A DNA stretch of 64,000 bases from Isoetes taiwanensis (GCA_021234155.1 JAJEKV010000004.1:25833831-25897830), one strand, 5' to 3'; positions 43,461-55,950 are shown, numbered from the stretch's first letter. The notes: generated by a model from the sequence alone, not told the origin. A program made the numbers and translations.

Positions 43461-43929
43461 GCGCCCGGATCCGCGTGACCCGGCCATCGGTCGAGGTTAA
43501 GCCAAAAGAACCCTCCCACTCCACGTGACATGCCAAGGATTTTCTTGCTCTACGGAACCTCCATGCCTTGGTTCGAGGCCCGGTTCAAAGCTTCTTCTTT
43601 CGATTCGGTTCAAGATCGGTTTGGCTCTCGTTCAAGCTAGTTGAAGCTTTCCCACTAGTTGAAGCTTCCCCACATTTTTTTAAGTAAGGTTGTCTTGAAG
43701 TCGTTTTTGAAGCTCTTATGGTTAAGTTGTTTTGTTTTATTTGTTTTGTCTTCTAGTTGTTTTTTAAGTTGTTTTTGTTGTTTAAGTTGCTTTGAAGTTT
43801 TTTAAGTAGTTTTTTAAGTTGTTATCATGGCCGATGCAAACATATATCTTTTCTTAATCTTTTATAACGTTGATCCTAGTTTAGTTTGATCTTCAAGCTA
43901 AGAAAATGGAAAAAGACGCTGGACATTAA
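43461..43929. other. T/G-rich low-complexity stretch
   Basis: From about 43670 to 43830 the sequence is built from GTTGTTTTT and AAGTTGTTTT words, which is low complexity. No gene was seen. Confidence 0.5.
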
Positions 43930-44460
43930 AATGTATTCATGATGTTTGAGTTCTTTTAGGCATAATGATCATCTGCAGGAGTACTTGCATGGTCACAGAT
44001 CATAGAAACAAAAAAATGAATACCTTCATTCACTAAACCAACCTGTCTAAAGGCAAATAGGATACAAATGAAAGTAATCTTATCTGGCTTAATACCTTGT
44101 AATTGCATGTTTAAAAAGATTTTAAGAACCTCCTTGTAATCACCATGCTGGGAATAGCAAGCATTGATGTCCAGGATATGATATCTCGTGTCACCATTTT
44201 ATCAAAAAGATACTGGGCGTCTCTTATGCTACCACATTTAGAGTACATCCTAATGAGTGTATTGCCTATAGACACTCCCATATTTGACATATGCATCAAC
44301 AAGTGAAGTGCCTACAAATTAATTGAACATTTGGCTTGAACTATAAATGTGTGAATATACTTCACCTGCTGCATATTCAAGCATGTGGAGAGAATATTTA
44401 TGTAGGTTGCTTCATTCTGTTGTATGCCTTCTTGTTGCATCTGACGCTGCATTTTCGAAA
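43930..44460 (-). pseudogene. PPR protein fragment (PLS-type)
   Basis: On the minus strand, successive pentatricopeptide motifs appear: MQQVKYIHTFIVQAKCS, then NTLIRMYSKCGSIRDAQY with LFDKMVTRDIISWTSM, then GIKPDKITFICILFA, FRQVGLVNEGIHFFVSM. These are the spellings of the plant PLS class that directs RNA processing in organelles. Only about three repeats remain, with at least two frame breaks and an internal stop, and neither a targeting peptide nor an E/DYW tail. It lies between the two foldback segments, so it may have been carried there by a transposon. Confidence 0.85.
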
Positions 44461-47400
44461 GTAGTAAAATCTTTTAAATTTTATAGTATGACTGTAGTTT
44501 AATGTTTCCCGATTCAAAATCTTTGTTGATTGCTATGGTAGTATACTTTGTTGATTGCCTGTGTTAGTGCTCATGTTCACCTAATATTCAGATATCTATT
44601 CGAGAGCGCACTCCATTTTTCCGCCAAAATACCATGTCTTACTCGGATCTCTGATTCCGCCGGTTGGATGGGCCGTCCCTATTTTGCCAGCAGAGGCGGC
44701 GTTGAGGTCTTCTGGCGCGGCGGCGGCATCCTAGAATGGTATGCCAACTTCATTGTCTTAACCGGCTAGGATGCATTTGTGTGTGCTTGTTAACCAGTAT
44801 TTGTTTTGTTGCGAGGAATACCACGGCATTTGGCCGGTACGCTTAATATGTAAGAAAGATGGCGTCGGTTGGCTTGGCCAGAGCCCCTACAGATTTACCC
44901 GGCGGTGGATTTACCTTTTGCAGGTGCACTCCGGCGAGGAATCGCATTAAATTGTGACCGGATTTCATGGGTGATGCGGCATATGGCGAATGGGGCCACC
45001 ATCAGGCCACCACCCGTGGTGGCCGCAAACGTATTCGAACCGCGGTCAGCGACCTTGCGCCCAGTGCGGATAGAGTGGTGTACGCGGCCGAAGAGGCGGC
45101 TTCTTGACGAAGATCACCGCCCAAGCGCCTGCCGCGCGTATGTTGGAGGCTGCCCTTGGAACCTGTGAGAGAGAGGGAGAGCAAGGCGCGGCAATACTTC
45201 TGGCGTATCTTAACCGAGGCCTTGGATGCCTTCCAGGAGAATGCAGGCGCCATGTTCCACGGCCCGGCCTACGTGACCTTGCAGGCCGGGAGAAGCAGCG
45301 AGATGCGACCCTTTTATGAAGAAGGTTACGCCGAGAGCCTTGAGAGCAGGTACAAGTGGCGTCCGGCGAGAAGAAGCCCGGGCCGCACATGCTCTTCGTG
45401 GCTGAGCCATTGCGGAAGGATATAGGTAGCCATTGCCTGGCGAGGGCTGCTAGGCCCGAGCTCACACTCGGGGATCACGGAAGTCTCACCCGGAGGTTAT
45501 GATCGCGGGTCCATCTTAGCCACCGGGAACTACGTAGGCGGCGTCCACCTCCCTCTTGATCCCTCCGCTGAGGAAGTGGTGCGAGGCAGGCATGGGCGAG
45601 AGGTTCACGGTCGGTAGGGGTCGGGTGGAACCGCGAGACTCCTCTCGCATGGGGCCAGTCCCGTGCCCGTGATCTCTACTTAAGCCCACCTCCTTCCCAG
45701 GGCTTTGCGCTGCGATTGTGGCTGACGCCCTAGGGGCCGCCCGTCTTCGGCGACATTGTGAGGACCGCAATGGCGTGCACGGGTATGGCACACACTTTGA
45801 CCTCGCCATTTCTCGCGCCTGATCGCAAAGGTCGAGGGAACCGAGGCATGGATGAGAGACCGAAGACGCCTTGGTGTGCACTCACCGTTGTAATGATGTG
45901 GTTTTGTCCGGTAGACAAGTTGAAATTGTGCCAATCGCCGGTGGTACGCTGCGGGCTCGGTTCCATCATCAACTTTGACAACCGCAGAGCCACGCCTCTC
46001 TTTTTAGCACCTCCCCGCCAGGCGTGGCGTGGATATTTTTGCCGTGCACGCCGCATGGAACCAACATGCAAGAACATTGCCCGCAACCCGCTTGCAAAAC
46101 CATGAGTGTCGCTTTTCCATCTAGCGATACAATCAATGCACGCCATCATACCGCCACCGTCTTCCCAACAATGTGGGTCTTCTCTGGGACCTAATTGATA
46201 GCCCGCCTCTCACACCCGTCCATGTCAATGGTGATTGACCTAGGCCTGATTGTGCCCATTCGCTCAAACACAAGGCATAGTGCTATCTTCGTGGCATGTC
46301 ATTTGGTGCCCCCTCGGCCGGCCTCTACGCGCAGAGCATGTAAAAGGCGGGGAACCCCACACCCCCGCAATCGGTACAATGGCTCAGTCTGGTGGAAACT
46401 TCCACAGTTTATGAAGAAGGTTGAATCCATGGCCCAACCACCGGCCAAGCCGCTCCACCTTACACGGACCTCCAATATCTTGTCATCTTGGATGACTAGG
46501 ATCCATGGCGGTCCAACAGATTACAGCAAAGATAGGATTCCGTGGTGGTGAAAAATCACCTTCCCAGATGACTTCGCTCAATTGGGCTTACTATCATACG
46601 TGTATTTGCGGTCCCCCTCTTCGAGAAGTCCCACGCGAACCGCGGGTCATTCCAATACTTCTAAGCTCTTGTCTAAAGTTTCGCAAAGCGATTCGAGGAT
46701 GCGAGGCATGGACCAATCCTCCCAATTTGTGAAAGGGTCATGGCGGTGTGTTACGTGCGCCGTATATTGCGGCACGCTTCGATCTGACACCATTCCATCC
46801 ACTTTCCTTTGTCATAAGCGAAACAAGCATCCTCTGCGGTAGCGACCCGTCACGATTTGCCCTATCCCGGGTCCCCTCTGGCGTGGTTGTTGTCTCGGTG
46901 TGGCGGCATAGTCATCCATAACCTCACCGTTGCAACCGCGCGGCGTTGATGTCCATGGACCAAGCGGATCACGATGAGTAGTTTGAAGCTCAATCACCCT
47001 TTCCGGGGGTCCATGGTGGTCTCTTCCGCGATAGTTGAAGTCCTTTGTCCTTCGTAGATGCGACCACTTTTGCCGCGTGCACACTTCCATACACACCATT
47101 ATCTGGGATGCCAAATGCGGCGAGGCTTCCCAATCCTCACAGAAATCTTTTGAAGCGTGTGGCGTGGGGCGATGGATGCTTCCATTCATTGGCCCATAGC
47201 AACTAAATTTGCCTCCAAAACTCCGTAAGGGACTAATTTGTGAGGCGATTCTGTATGCGGTACAACCAACCGGCGGATTCCGCTGGAGTCATCGTCAGTC
47301 AAACTCCTCACAATATGCGGCCCATCCAGTTGCATCACCAACATGGTTCTCGACGGGTGCCCTCCCGCTTCTGCAAGGGACGAGGGTAGGCGGGATCGGC

Positions 47401-47870
47401 GACTTATTTCGACGGATGGGGAACATAGTGTTGCCGTAGGCACGACCTCATCAACCCATACACGGGGCTTCGTTGAATGTGCCAACCACCACCCCGGAGA
47501 AGCAACACGAAGCCATTTAATTTGGGTCCGGGTAGAAACCGCCAATTCATGTACAAGTTCTTGGGGATCTTGGGTGGGGAGTAACTTGTGAAGTGGATTA
47601 AAGGCGAAGCGGTTCCACCCATCGTCCGCAAATCATCCCCGGTTTCCTCCTCTGACATTGTGTCATCCCCGATTGTCATGAAGGTCATACTCACTATCAT
47701 TTTCATCCAAATCGACTCACCGAATTCGTGTCTGCCCACCTCGCCATTCCTCGTGCATTCTACTTGGAAGACAAATATAAACTATTACAAGACGAACACA
47801 CTCTTGCTTTGGATCGTTTTGAGACAAATCTCTGCCGCGATCGCTGTTTCAATGAATGATTAGATTTTGT
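44461..47870. other. GC-richer block with no identified product
   Basis: Many overlapping frames on both strands exist (for example minus 45730-46149, minus 46812-47545, plus 45758-46105), but none shows a conserved domain I recognise. High GC and CpG content explains many of the open frames. It may be the interior of a DNA transposon bounded by the foldback segments or several nested old repeats. I cannot name a function. Confidence 0.3.
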
Positions 47871-48299
47871 ATTACGAAACATTATCTTTAATTCAATTGA
47901 AGAAACAACGGAGCCTTGATTGAAGAAACACCATTAAAATTTACAAACCATTAGTATTTACAACCATTATCAATTTAAAATGGTTCTTCAAAAAAGAAAA
48001 TAGCCTATGGTAAATGCAAAAAAAAATAGCCTATGGTCAATATTGAGAATGCAAAGGAAGATGAGAGAGATAGAGAGTGCACCTGCTTTAGCACTAGCGC
48101 TGTTATAGCACACACACTGCTCTACCACTGCGCGTCGCTAAAGGCCTCCCAAAACGACCGAGATGGCTACAACGGTACATACCATAAATAGCCCTTAGGC
48201 TCATGAAGGATTAAGCCGAGCGAATCTTTCCATGGGCCAAGATATTCAACAGGCCTAAGATATGCACGGCCGCTGGGCGAACCCTTTTCAACATGTTTT

Positions 48300-48868
48300 G
48301 GCACTGGATCCTTGGTCGATCCTTGCAAATGGTCCGATCTTTGATGGGGCCAGCCGTTGGGTTGAAAGCAGGCGAGGGCGGCGGGGGGCCTAAAACGTGC
48401 TATGGCACGTCTTTGAATTTGCTTCACAGCCGACACCCACGTGCTAATGGCCCCATGCGTGGGACCCCGGCCCAGGCGAACTCGGCGGGGCTTTGCCCTC
48501 ATTAATACACATCATTGTGTATATAAAGCGGGCAGCCAGGGAACCCAGAAGGTGTTGCCCCAGGTATTGGTTCGGCCCAGGCGGGCCCGTGAGAAGTGTC
48601 TCGTGCAGACGCCAGCCGGGCATCACCAATGGGCCAGCGGTGGGATTGCAGGCGGGCAGGCGGGGCAACCGGCACTAACATCACAGGTGGCTAACCCGGG
48701 TTTGGGTTAAACAGGCGAACCCAGGTATTGCCACGCGACACGCGTCGAGTGCGGGTTCGCTTCGCGAATCCGACTAGTTCGCTGGCGATTTTTCGGGTTC
48801 GCCTTGGTGACCCGGTTGGCTCCTGAGTTAATTTCGGGGAGCCGATCAGAAGCACCATTATAATAGCG
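48300..48868. repeat. GC-rich foldback segment, right copy
   Basis: Its reverse complement from 48868 inward matches the left segment in order (TTATAAT, GGCTC, CCCGAAAAAT, GCGAACCCG, CGTGGCA, AACCCAAACCC). A direct-orientation match (GGGTTtgggtTAAACAGGCGAACC at about 48698) also pairs with 43229. It ends in an AT-rich flank. Confidence 0.5.
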
Positions 48869-49147
48869 CTAAAAGGGATTACGACCATAATTTGGGCTCC
48901 TTATAATAATAGTAATTTGATTATTATTGTAAGCACATAATGTGGATGATTTTCCAGGCGCGGGAAAATCTTTCGGCTATGGCGGATCCGGATGCCGCAC
49001 CGTCTCTTTGCTAAGCTTGGCAGGTATTTGGTTCAACTTAAAATCATCTACAAGATAATGCAAAAAGCTCTTATATTGCATTCTTGCTGCCGTCGACTCT
49101 TGGCGTAGTTCTTTAAACAAATTGCTGTCTTTCTGTTTTCCCCAAAA
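48869..49147. other. 5' flank of the FHA gene
   Basis: AT-rich sequence upstream of the FHA start codon, with TTATAATAATAG at about 48901-48912 as a weak TATA-like candidate. No other feature is supportable. Confidence 0.3.
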
Positions 49148-49731
49148 ATGCAATCTTGCCTTGTCCTCAACGTAGAGCTAGGTCCGGCAGTTGGCCAGAC
49201 ATTTGATGCATCGAATTTCAAGCAGATCACTGTCGGAAGAACAAAGGTAAACAGTTTCCAGATCAAGGACGAGACTATTTCGCAGAAGCATGTTGTGATT
49301 CAGTGGAAAAATGATGAATGGGAGGTTTTTGATGTGGGAAGTTCAAATGGGACAACTGTAAACGGGACAGACATTGGAGTTGAGATCGTCTGCAAAACAA
49401 GGATTTGATCAGAATTGGTATCGATACCAGAATAAGAGTGGCTATTGAAGAAAAGGCAGCCCCAGTTGCTGATGAAACAGAGCAAGTTCAGACCAAGGCA
49501 GATATATCGAAAAGAAATGCAAAGGCAAAGAGTGGAAATGCAAAAGCAAAGAAAGGGAAAGCAAAGGTAGCATGTGAAAATGAAGCTAGGGCTCCTGATG
49601 ATCCAACTCTAAGAGATTGGATTACCCAAGAAAGGGCAAGGCTTCCAAAGCGTTTGCATGAAAAGGCAGAAGCTACCATTGCAGAAATAAATGAGTATGC
49701 CCAACAGCTGAAGATGCAGTACCAAGAATGA
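49148..49731 (+). CDS. FHA-domain protein, one frameshift
   Basis: FHA domains bind phosphothreonine peptides and act in kinase signalling and nuclear regulation. The first frame (49148-49380) encodes VGRTKVNSFQIKDETISQKH then WEVFDVGSSNGTTVNG, holding the conserved GR, SxxH (SQKH) and GSSNGT residues of the phosphopeptide pocket. The frame reaches a stop at 49407, whereas the +2 register continues smoothly with DRLQNKDLIRIGIDTRIRVA, the expected last FHA strand, and stays open to 49731. One indel near 49380 therefore separates the halves. The C-terminus is Lys/Ala-rich (NAKAKSGNAKAKKGKAKVA), possibly nuclear targeting, and ends in a helix (LHEKAEATIAEINEYAQQL). The layout resembles short plant FHA proteins such as Arabidopsis At4g14490. 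It may be a real gene with a consensus error or a young pseudogene. Confidence 0.75.
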
Positions 49732-50399
49732 GACTTTTCCAACTTGTCTGAAGCAAGTGATCAATTTAATGTCCTTTTTCTTTCTTAAACTTGATGTCTA
49801 AAAGGTTGCATCAATAGCAACTAAAAGTTTTGATGATCAATCATGTAGCCCTTTTAATTACGAAGATTCAATTTACTGAAGATTCAAGGTGCCCTGTTCA
49901 ATCCCTGATGATACAGATAGGAGTATCAAGATGCTTGGAGGCAGGATCCCACTTGGCACCTTTTTGCAACTTGTAATTTCAACAGAAACCACATGTCTTG
50001 GAGGATATGGATGAGTTGTTTTAGCAGGAAATATATCTCCTGCGGGCTACCTGTTGAAGGGTCATTCCCTGAGAAATCAGCACATATGGACAACCCTAAT
50101 GCTGATTGCCATAAAGCCTTTTGATAGATTGCAACTGTTTCCTGCCATAAAGAACTATTATGCAGACTCCATAATATAAGCTTAAGGTCTTATAAGCTAG
50201 AAACCAATGTTGCTTGCTGAATGAGGCATTTGGCTGTTTTATGTCAATTCTCTTGTTGAGATCATTAAGAAATGTACTCTTAAAATTTCAAAATCTAAAC
50301 CTAGCCTTTCCTGGCTGTTAATACAACCACTGCCCTAACTATTGCACATATCACATTCTTTCCTTCAACATGGTATAAGCTTTGAACCAATTTAAATAA
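49732..50399. other. 3' flank of the FHA gene, no gene seen
   Basis: AT-rich sequence with no meaningful frames. The 3' UTR of the FHA gene presumably lies at its left end. Confidence 0.4.
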
Positions 50400-51050
50400 T
50401 AAGTGTAGAGATCCACAACGAAAAGTTCCTCACATCCCCCGAAAAATCCCCATTGAGGAACCGGGGACTCAAGAGCAATGGGTTATTTTTTTTTTGCAAT
50501 TCGGGAATTCTTGAACAAAAATAATACAAAGGGGGGATTCTTGAACAAAAAGCGTATATCCGAATGGGGGAATTAGTAGAAATATAGGATTGCAAATGCA
50601 CATCCGGGTATTTTCAAGAAAGAGGGATTAGTTCAAATGGAAATTTTCGATGGATTGGGGTAATTTCAAGGAAAGGGGATTGGTTCAAAAAGGGAATTTG
50701 CAAATGGATTGGGTGTTGGAATGTTGGAGCATGTGTAATGGGCACACATGAAGAATGACTCAGTGGAGGAGTGCCGAAAGCCCATCAAGGGCCGGTAGCT
50801 CAGTGGTAGAGTACTTGGCTTGCAAGCAAGAGGTCCTGGGTTCGATCCCCAGCCTGTCCACCCAATCATAGAAAGCTCATTTCTCAACATTGGGGTATTT
50901 TCAAGAAAGGGGGGCTTGTTCAAAAGGGAATTTGCGAATGAATTGGAGTATTTTCAAATATGAATAAAAGGGGAGTGAGTGAAAGGGGAACAACCAAGAA
51001 AATAGAGGATTGCAATAAATACCAGGGTCTTTTCAAGCAAAAGAGTATTT
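50400..51050. repeat. Degenerate G/A-rich repeats flanking a tRNA-Ala-like gene
   Basis: Words such as TTCAAGAAAGGGG, GGTTCAAAAAGGGAATTTG and AATGGATTGGGG recur irregularly on both sides of the tRNA-like sequence (about 50520-50710 and 50890-51050). The spacing is not uniform, so this is a family of short degenerate repeats, not a clean tandem array. Confidence 0.6.
50789..50860 (+). tRNA. tRNA-Ala (UGC)-like gene
   Basis: A 72-nt cloverleaf with acceptor GGGCCGG/CCTGTCC (one G-U pair and one C-U mismatch), D-arm TAGCTCAGTGGTAGAG, anticodon loop CTTGCAA (TGC) on a stem CTTGG/GCAAG with a mismatched closing pair, and a perfect T-arm CTGGG-TTCGATC-CCCAG. Both polymerase III boxes are intact. 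Two stem mismatches leave open whether it is a functional gene or a tRNA-derived repeat copy. Confidence 0.7.
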
Positions 51051-51888
51051 CCAATTAAAAGTAGTTTTATGGTTGTATACTAGCTAAATATTCACAATTT
51101 GCATTTTCAACATCATCTATCAGTTAGCCATTAATCAAAATTCAGGTCTAAAATGGTGGAGGTAATAGAACAGCTTTATTTTCTTAATGAACTAGAAAAA
51201 TAAAGAATACTTGTTATTTTGTGAGTATTCAAGTGAATTACCAAACAAAGAACTTAGAAAATGGATTGCCTTCAACGCTTTTAGGATCCGACTTCTTGTA
51301 CTTCATCCTCTACAAACCGACACTTCAAGCGAGGAAAATTGATTTTTGTAATATTGTTGGTTTAGAAGGATGGCCCATATAACTTCATCTCTTGTCCTAT
51401 CAAGTTTCTCAATCGTAAACTAATCCTTAAACAAGCTACCCAAAGATTCTTATATCTGCGGCATTTGTTTTTCTCCATTAATATGGAAAAGATTGTTGGA
51501 GACCATTCCCCAAGTTTGCATATCGTTTTTGCATCTCGATCACCATATGATATCTAGCCAAGTCTGCTATGGAAATACATGCCCAAATTGACCACGCCAT
51601 GAATCTTCGACTCAAAACAACCGCAAAAATGCTATGGCTTGCACCTTTTGGTTCTCCGTTAAACATTTACCAGCATGCTTTATTTATATACCCTATAGTA
51701 ACCAGCAAATCTAAGCTCCTGAGATTAACAAAATCACCTAAAACTTTTGCTCTCGAAATACATTTCCCTTGGGTGAATAAAATAGACATTTCATCTCTCA
51801 CAAACTCATTGGCCATGGTTAAGTCCAAGAGAGAAGATAAAAAGCAAGATTCAAAAGTAAGTAATAATGCTTAAGTGAAATCAGAATA

Positions 51889-51920
51889 GAAGGAAGGAAG
51901 GAAGGAAGGAAGGAAGGAAG
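51889..51920. repeat. (GAAG)8 microsatellite
   Basis: Eight perfect GAAG units, followed directly by TATAC. Confidence 0.95.
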
Positions 51921-53440
51921 TATACTTAACGCCCACTAGGAGACCAATCGGCCTATGAGACGGTTTTACAATATAGCGAAAGTTTCCAAACACAAAATAA
52001 AACCACGTAAACAATGCTTGAAACCAGACAAAACCAAAGCAAATATTATGGACTGCAATTCAATATGACATCAATTCGATCGTAACATTTTAGCTTATGC
52101 ACAACTATAACAGCTCCCAAGATCAAAAGACATCTTCTTCAATAGACCAATTTGGATTTACCAAAAATAGACATAAGACAAAGGACAATGGAGATTCTTC
52201 TCGATGTCGTGATCTTTGCTAATATTTCTAATCACCGACCTTTTCAATTTGCAAATTTGGGCTTCAATATCTTTCATTTGATGCGAAACTCCTTCCTTTT
52301 CATAGACCCGTAATACATGTGCTTTTTTTTTCTTTTCTAGCATTAGCATTATCTTCTCTTATTCTTGGTAGCCTTTAATATTTGGTTATTGTATTTGGTG
52401 GTGGGGCCTAGTCCCTGTGTTTTAGATGGTCATTGCCCTTGCATGTGTCGGCCCCATAACCCGCTGGGTTCAGGTTGGACGTAAAATTCATCTTATCTTA
52501 TCTTTTTTTTAATTTTTGTCTATTGTAGGCTTTTTCTTCAATGCCCTCACCTTTCTCATCTTGTGGAATGGCTCCTCATGAACCGCGTTTGTGAAATTTG
52601 CCCCGTTCCCATGTATTCATCGCCAATAGAAAACTATTCACATCTGTTAGATCTATCATTGCCCGAGATATTGTTGTGAGCCTTGTCTTTTTTGCATAAT
52701 CTTTTGTAAATTGATTTCCATTTCTTGCAACAAGTTGCTACATCCTTATCAAATCCTGGACATCTTGCCACAATACGAGTCGACACAATGCTTCAAGTTA
52801 ACACCTTGCTTTGGTGGCATAGGAAATTCATCTTGCATCTCCTCCCTCTGATGAATAAGTAAACTTATCATTCCAATGAGTATGCTTTCCATTGAATTCC
52901 CTTTGCATTCCTTCCTTTGTCTGACTTTTCTAAGCTCTTCTTTGGTCGACCTCTTCGTCTTTTCTTCATTGCATTTATCTGTTGTAGCATTTATATCAAG
53001 ACAGGGGCATATAGGACATAGATGCTTGCCACACCTTTTTCTTTTTTATCTTTAGTGACTTAGATATCTTTTTCTTCTAACAATGGTTTGCCACAAAAAA
53101 TTTCTTTTTTTCCCCAACAAAAAAAGTTTGAAAAAAAAGCATTTGCAAATGTCGTTATAGCATATGAAACAAAGACAACTGAGAAAGAAAAGAAAGAAGA
53201 TAATATAGAGATACCGATTGTTCGCCAAAGAAGATGCGGAAGACAATGAACGATGGCCATATATATGCAGAGAAAATCGCCAGTTCAGCGCTAGAAGACA
53301 ATTCAATCCAAATCGAGATCTCCTTATTTACATCCGGAAGAGGGTTTAGTAGGCTTCCTTGGTCACGTGGTGAAGGATGAGCAACGGGCAAGCAACATGT
53401 AATTTTTTGGATTTGTTAGGACCAGCCAATATTGACTAGA
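51921..53440 (-). other. Possible decayed coding fragment, minus strand
   Basis: Between about 52985 and 52745 the minus strand is open and reads DKCNEEKTKRSTKEELRKV, then MESILIGMISLLIHQREEMQ and VNLKHCVDSYCGKMSRI. A frame shift later, GNQFTKDYAKKTRL and ISRAMIDLTDVNSF follow. A further minus-strand frame at 52158-52349 has QMKDIEAQICKLKRSVIRN. The composition is protein-like and Lys/Glu-rich, but I recognise no family. It may be an accessory protein of a DNA transposon or a host gene relic. Confidence 0.3.
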
Positions 53441-55034
53441 CTTCTAAGTTGGTTTCGGCCGACAAATTAAGGACATGTCAATTCGACATTGGAAATGATA
53501 ATTTTGCCATGTCAGAAAGTAGTAGATGTATTCCACTTGAGTGGAAGTTAATTCAAAATACCCATGTAGCGTTGCCATGAACTTTTTTTAAGGACAACCA
53601 ATATTGGGTGGCCCTAAACAATCATATAACTATCTTTGCCAAGTATATCTCTGCTCTGTTTTTTGTTCTACTTTTCTTTCTTGATCCTTTAATGTGTCCC
53701 ACATGGATTTGTTTATGTTTAATATGTGGAATCACCTTATAAAAACTGTTTATTAAATTAGGGAACTTTGCCACGTATTCAAAGAACATTCACTATAGTA
53801 GAATCTCGCCGCTACATTTTGTATAACAAACAAATGTCCACATCAGTCACCATGTTTGTTCCAACGTCAAATCATGTTAATGTCAATACCCTGTGCAATT
53901 CTCTCATCCCTCTCTAATCCACTAAAAATTTTCTATCACATAGCGCTTTAGCATGGCTAATCCCACCGGGTTTACTAAATTTCATTTGTTGTATCATGTG
54001 CTAAATCGGTCTTGATTGTAACACAATTACCCAATTATAATCTAATCTAACCATATGGTCACAACTGGGAAGTAAAAGTGAGCCCATGTCAGAAGCCGAT
54101 GCTACAAAAAAACGTTTGTAATGATTTTTCCCGAGCTTCCGTAAATACATAAAACAAGAAGCCCCACGAGGGTTTTCCCTCGGGTCCGAGAGTGTGTTTT
54201 CATGGTTTCGCTTGATCGTGTCGTGTTGTGCCCTTTTGTTGGGCTTGGATACAAAGCATATGTCGACATAGCAAAAGGTCAAACCCATTTCTATGGGTCA
54301 AACACCGCCCACAAGCACGATGCAAAATTCGACCATGGATAATGCTTTAATCTTTTCTTCTTTAGGGTTTTGATTATCCGCAAAGCAACATTTTTGCACT
54401 TTGTTCTTCTAGTCCAACCAATTTCTCCATCTCTTTTCAAGTTCCAAAGATTTTCAACTTTGATAACTCACATGCCCTTTGAGCCTTTTGATGTTTTTGC
54501 ACAACCTTGGTAATCACATGAGTTTTTTACCACTATTAGAAACTTTGGGAAGATGGCTCAATGGAGTTAACCCTTCCCGTAACCAAATTCAGTTTCTTTG
54601 TTCCCTCATAATGGCTCCAATATCTTACTTGATTAAGAATTGCACCTCTTTTTTGTAAGTTCGGACCAAATATAGTTTGGTCAATGAGTATATTCTTACC
54701 AATGAGAAATTTTAGTCTTTTTTCTTTCCTACAAATATTGCATTAGGGTAAAAGCACGCTAGGGTGTCATACATTAGGGGCAATTCATGTAAACTTTGAA
54801 CGGGTTGTGAATTTTAAATGTACTTATTTCATGTATAAATTTTGTCTTATATATTTAAAAAGGGCAAAATTACCGCTTTGTTTGTAATTATGACGGTAGA
54901 GGCTACGTTGATGCTAAACTCCTGAGGAAATTCCTCCCTCCAATTTCTCCAGAAAATTCCTCCATACAAATTTCCTTCCAAGAAAATTCCCGTGATCGAA
55001 CCAAGAAAGTAGAACACAATTTGAATTTTTCCGT
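53441..55034. other. AT-rich interval, no gene seen
   Basis: Scattered short frames on both strands without motif support, and no RNA or organised repeat. Confidence 0.4.
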
Positions 55035-55164
55035 GATCGAAAACATGCAATCCGGGTGATTTTGAACCCGAATGTGGCGATCAGAAAACATGCAATCCGG
55101 TGATTTTGAACCGAATGTGGCGATCAGAGAACATGCAACTGGGTGATTTTGAAACCAATGTGGC
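55035..55164. repeat. 43-bp minisatellite, three copies
   Basis: The unit GATCAGAAAACATGCAATCC...GATTTTGAACCGAATGTGGC is repeated three times with small changes. The middle and last copies are 43 bp apart. Confidence 0.85.
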
Positions 55165-55950
55165 AAACATCGATGGCATCCGGTGAATTCAAAATTGTGA
55201 AGAGTAAACAAATGTGTGGCATGCAAGAATTTCGAAAGTGGGAGAGATGAGAAAGGAAAAAGAAGATGGCGAGCATGATAGCGAATTGAAAAGGGTAGTA
55301 CATCCTCAAGGTATGTTACCAAAAAATAAGGACCAAAGCAGTAAAATGTCGTATCAAGTATGAGAAAAGAAGTCAATCTCTGGCTCCTAATCAAAGGTAC
55401 TTATTTGCTTCTAGATTCTTGCAAAGATCACAAAGTGTTTGAGCTTTTTGAACCTGTGATTGGGTTGCCTTCAAGCAAGCAATGGTCAAGCATGCAATTT
55501 TAGAAAACCTTAAAGATGGATTGAAGAGGTAAAATGCTCTAATAGTGGTGATAAATTGGTCGCCAAGCACTTTCGGTTTATCAATGGTTGTGGGGAAAAT
55601 GGTGATTTGAAGCAAAAGGGAATTGCTTGTAAGATGCTCAAATGTTATCCCCGAAATCTTTCATATGTCGCTAGCGTAAGAAAGAGAATGGCAATTGCCG
55701 GTTCAAACATTTGGGCATTAGCGTAGGAAGGCTAGATCTGATCGCTTGATGAAGAAACCAAGCTAAAAGTCATCCAGGTTACGCTTAACAACACCAAGGT
55801 TTCACCAAAGTACGGGATGTGAGGGAAAAAGAAGCGAGGCAATCCAAATCTTGACATTCCTCGTATTAAAGCTTTTGTCAAAGAAACTATTACATTTCAG
55901 TTTTGTTGTTTTCATGTATATTTTCATGCACATATGTGAACTCCTCTACT
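55165..55950. other. No recognised gene
   Basis: A minus-strand frame at 55391-55615 has no recognisable domain. The remainder is AT-rich intergenic sequence. Confidence 0.35.

Noticed and set aside
50666-50923. 85-codon minus-strand frame containing GPLACKPSTLPLSYRP
   Set aside because: The peptide is a translation of the antisense strand of the tRNA-Ala-like gene, a common annotation ghost.
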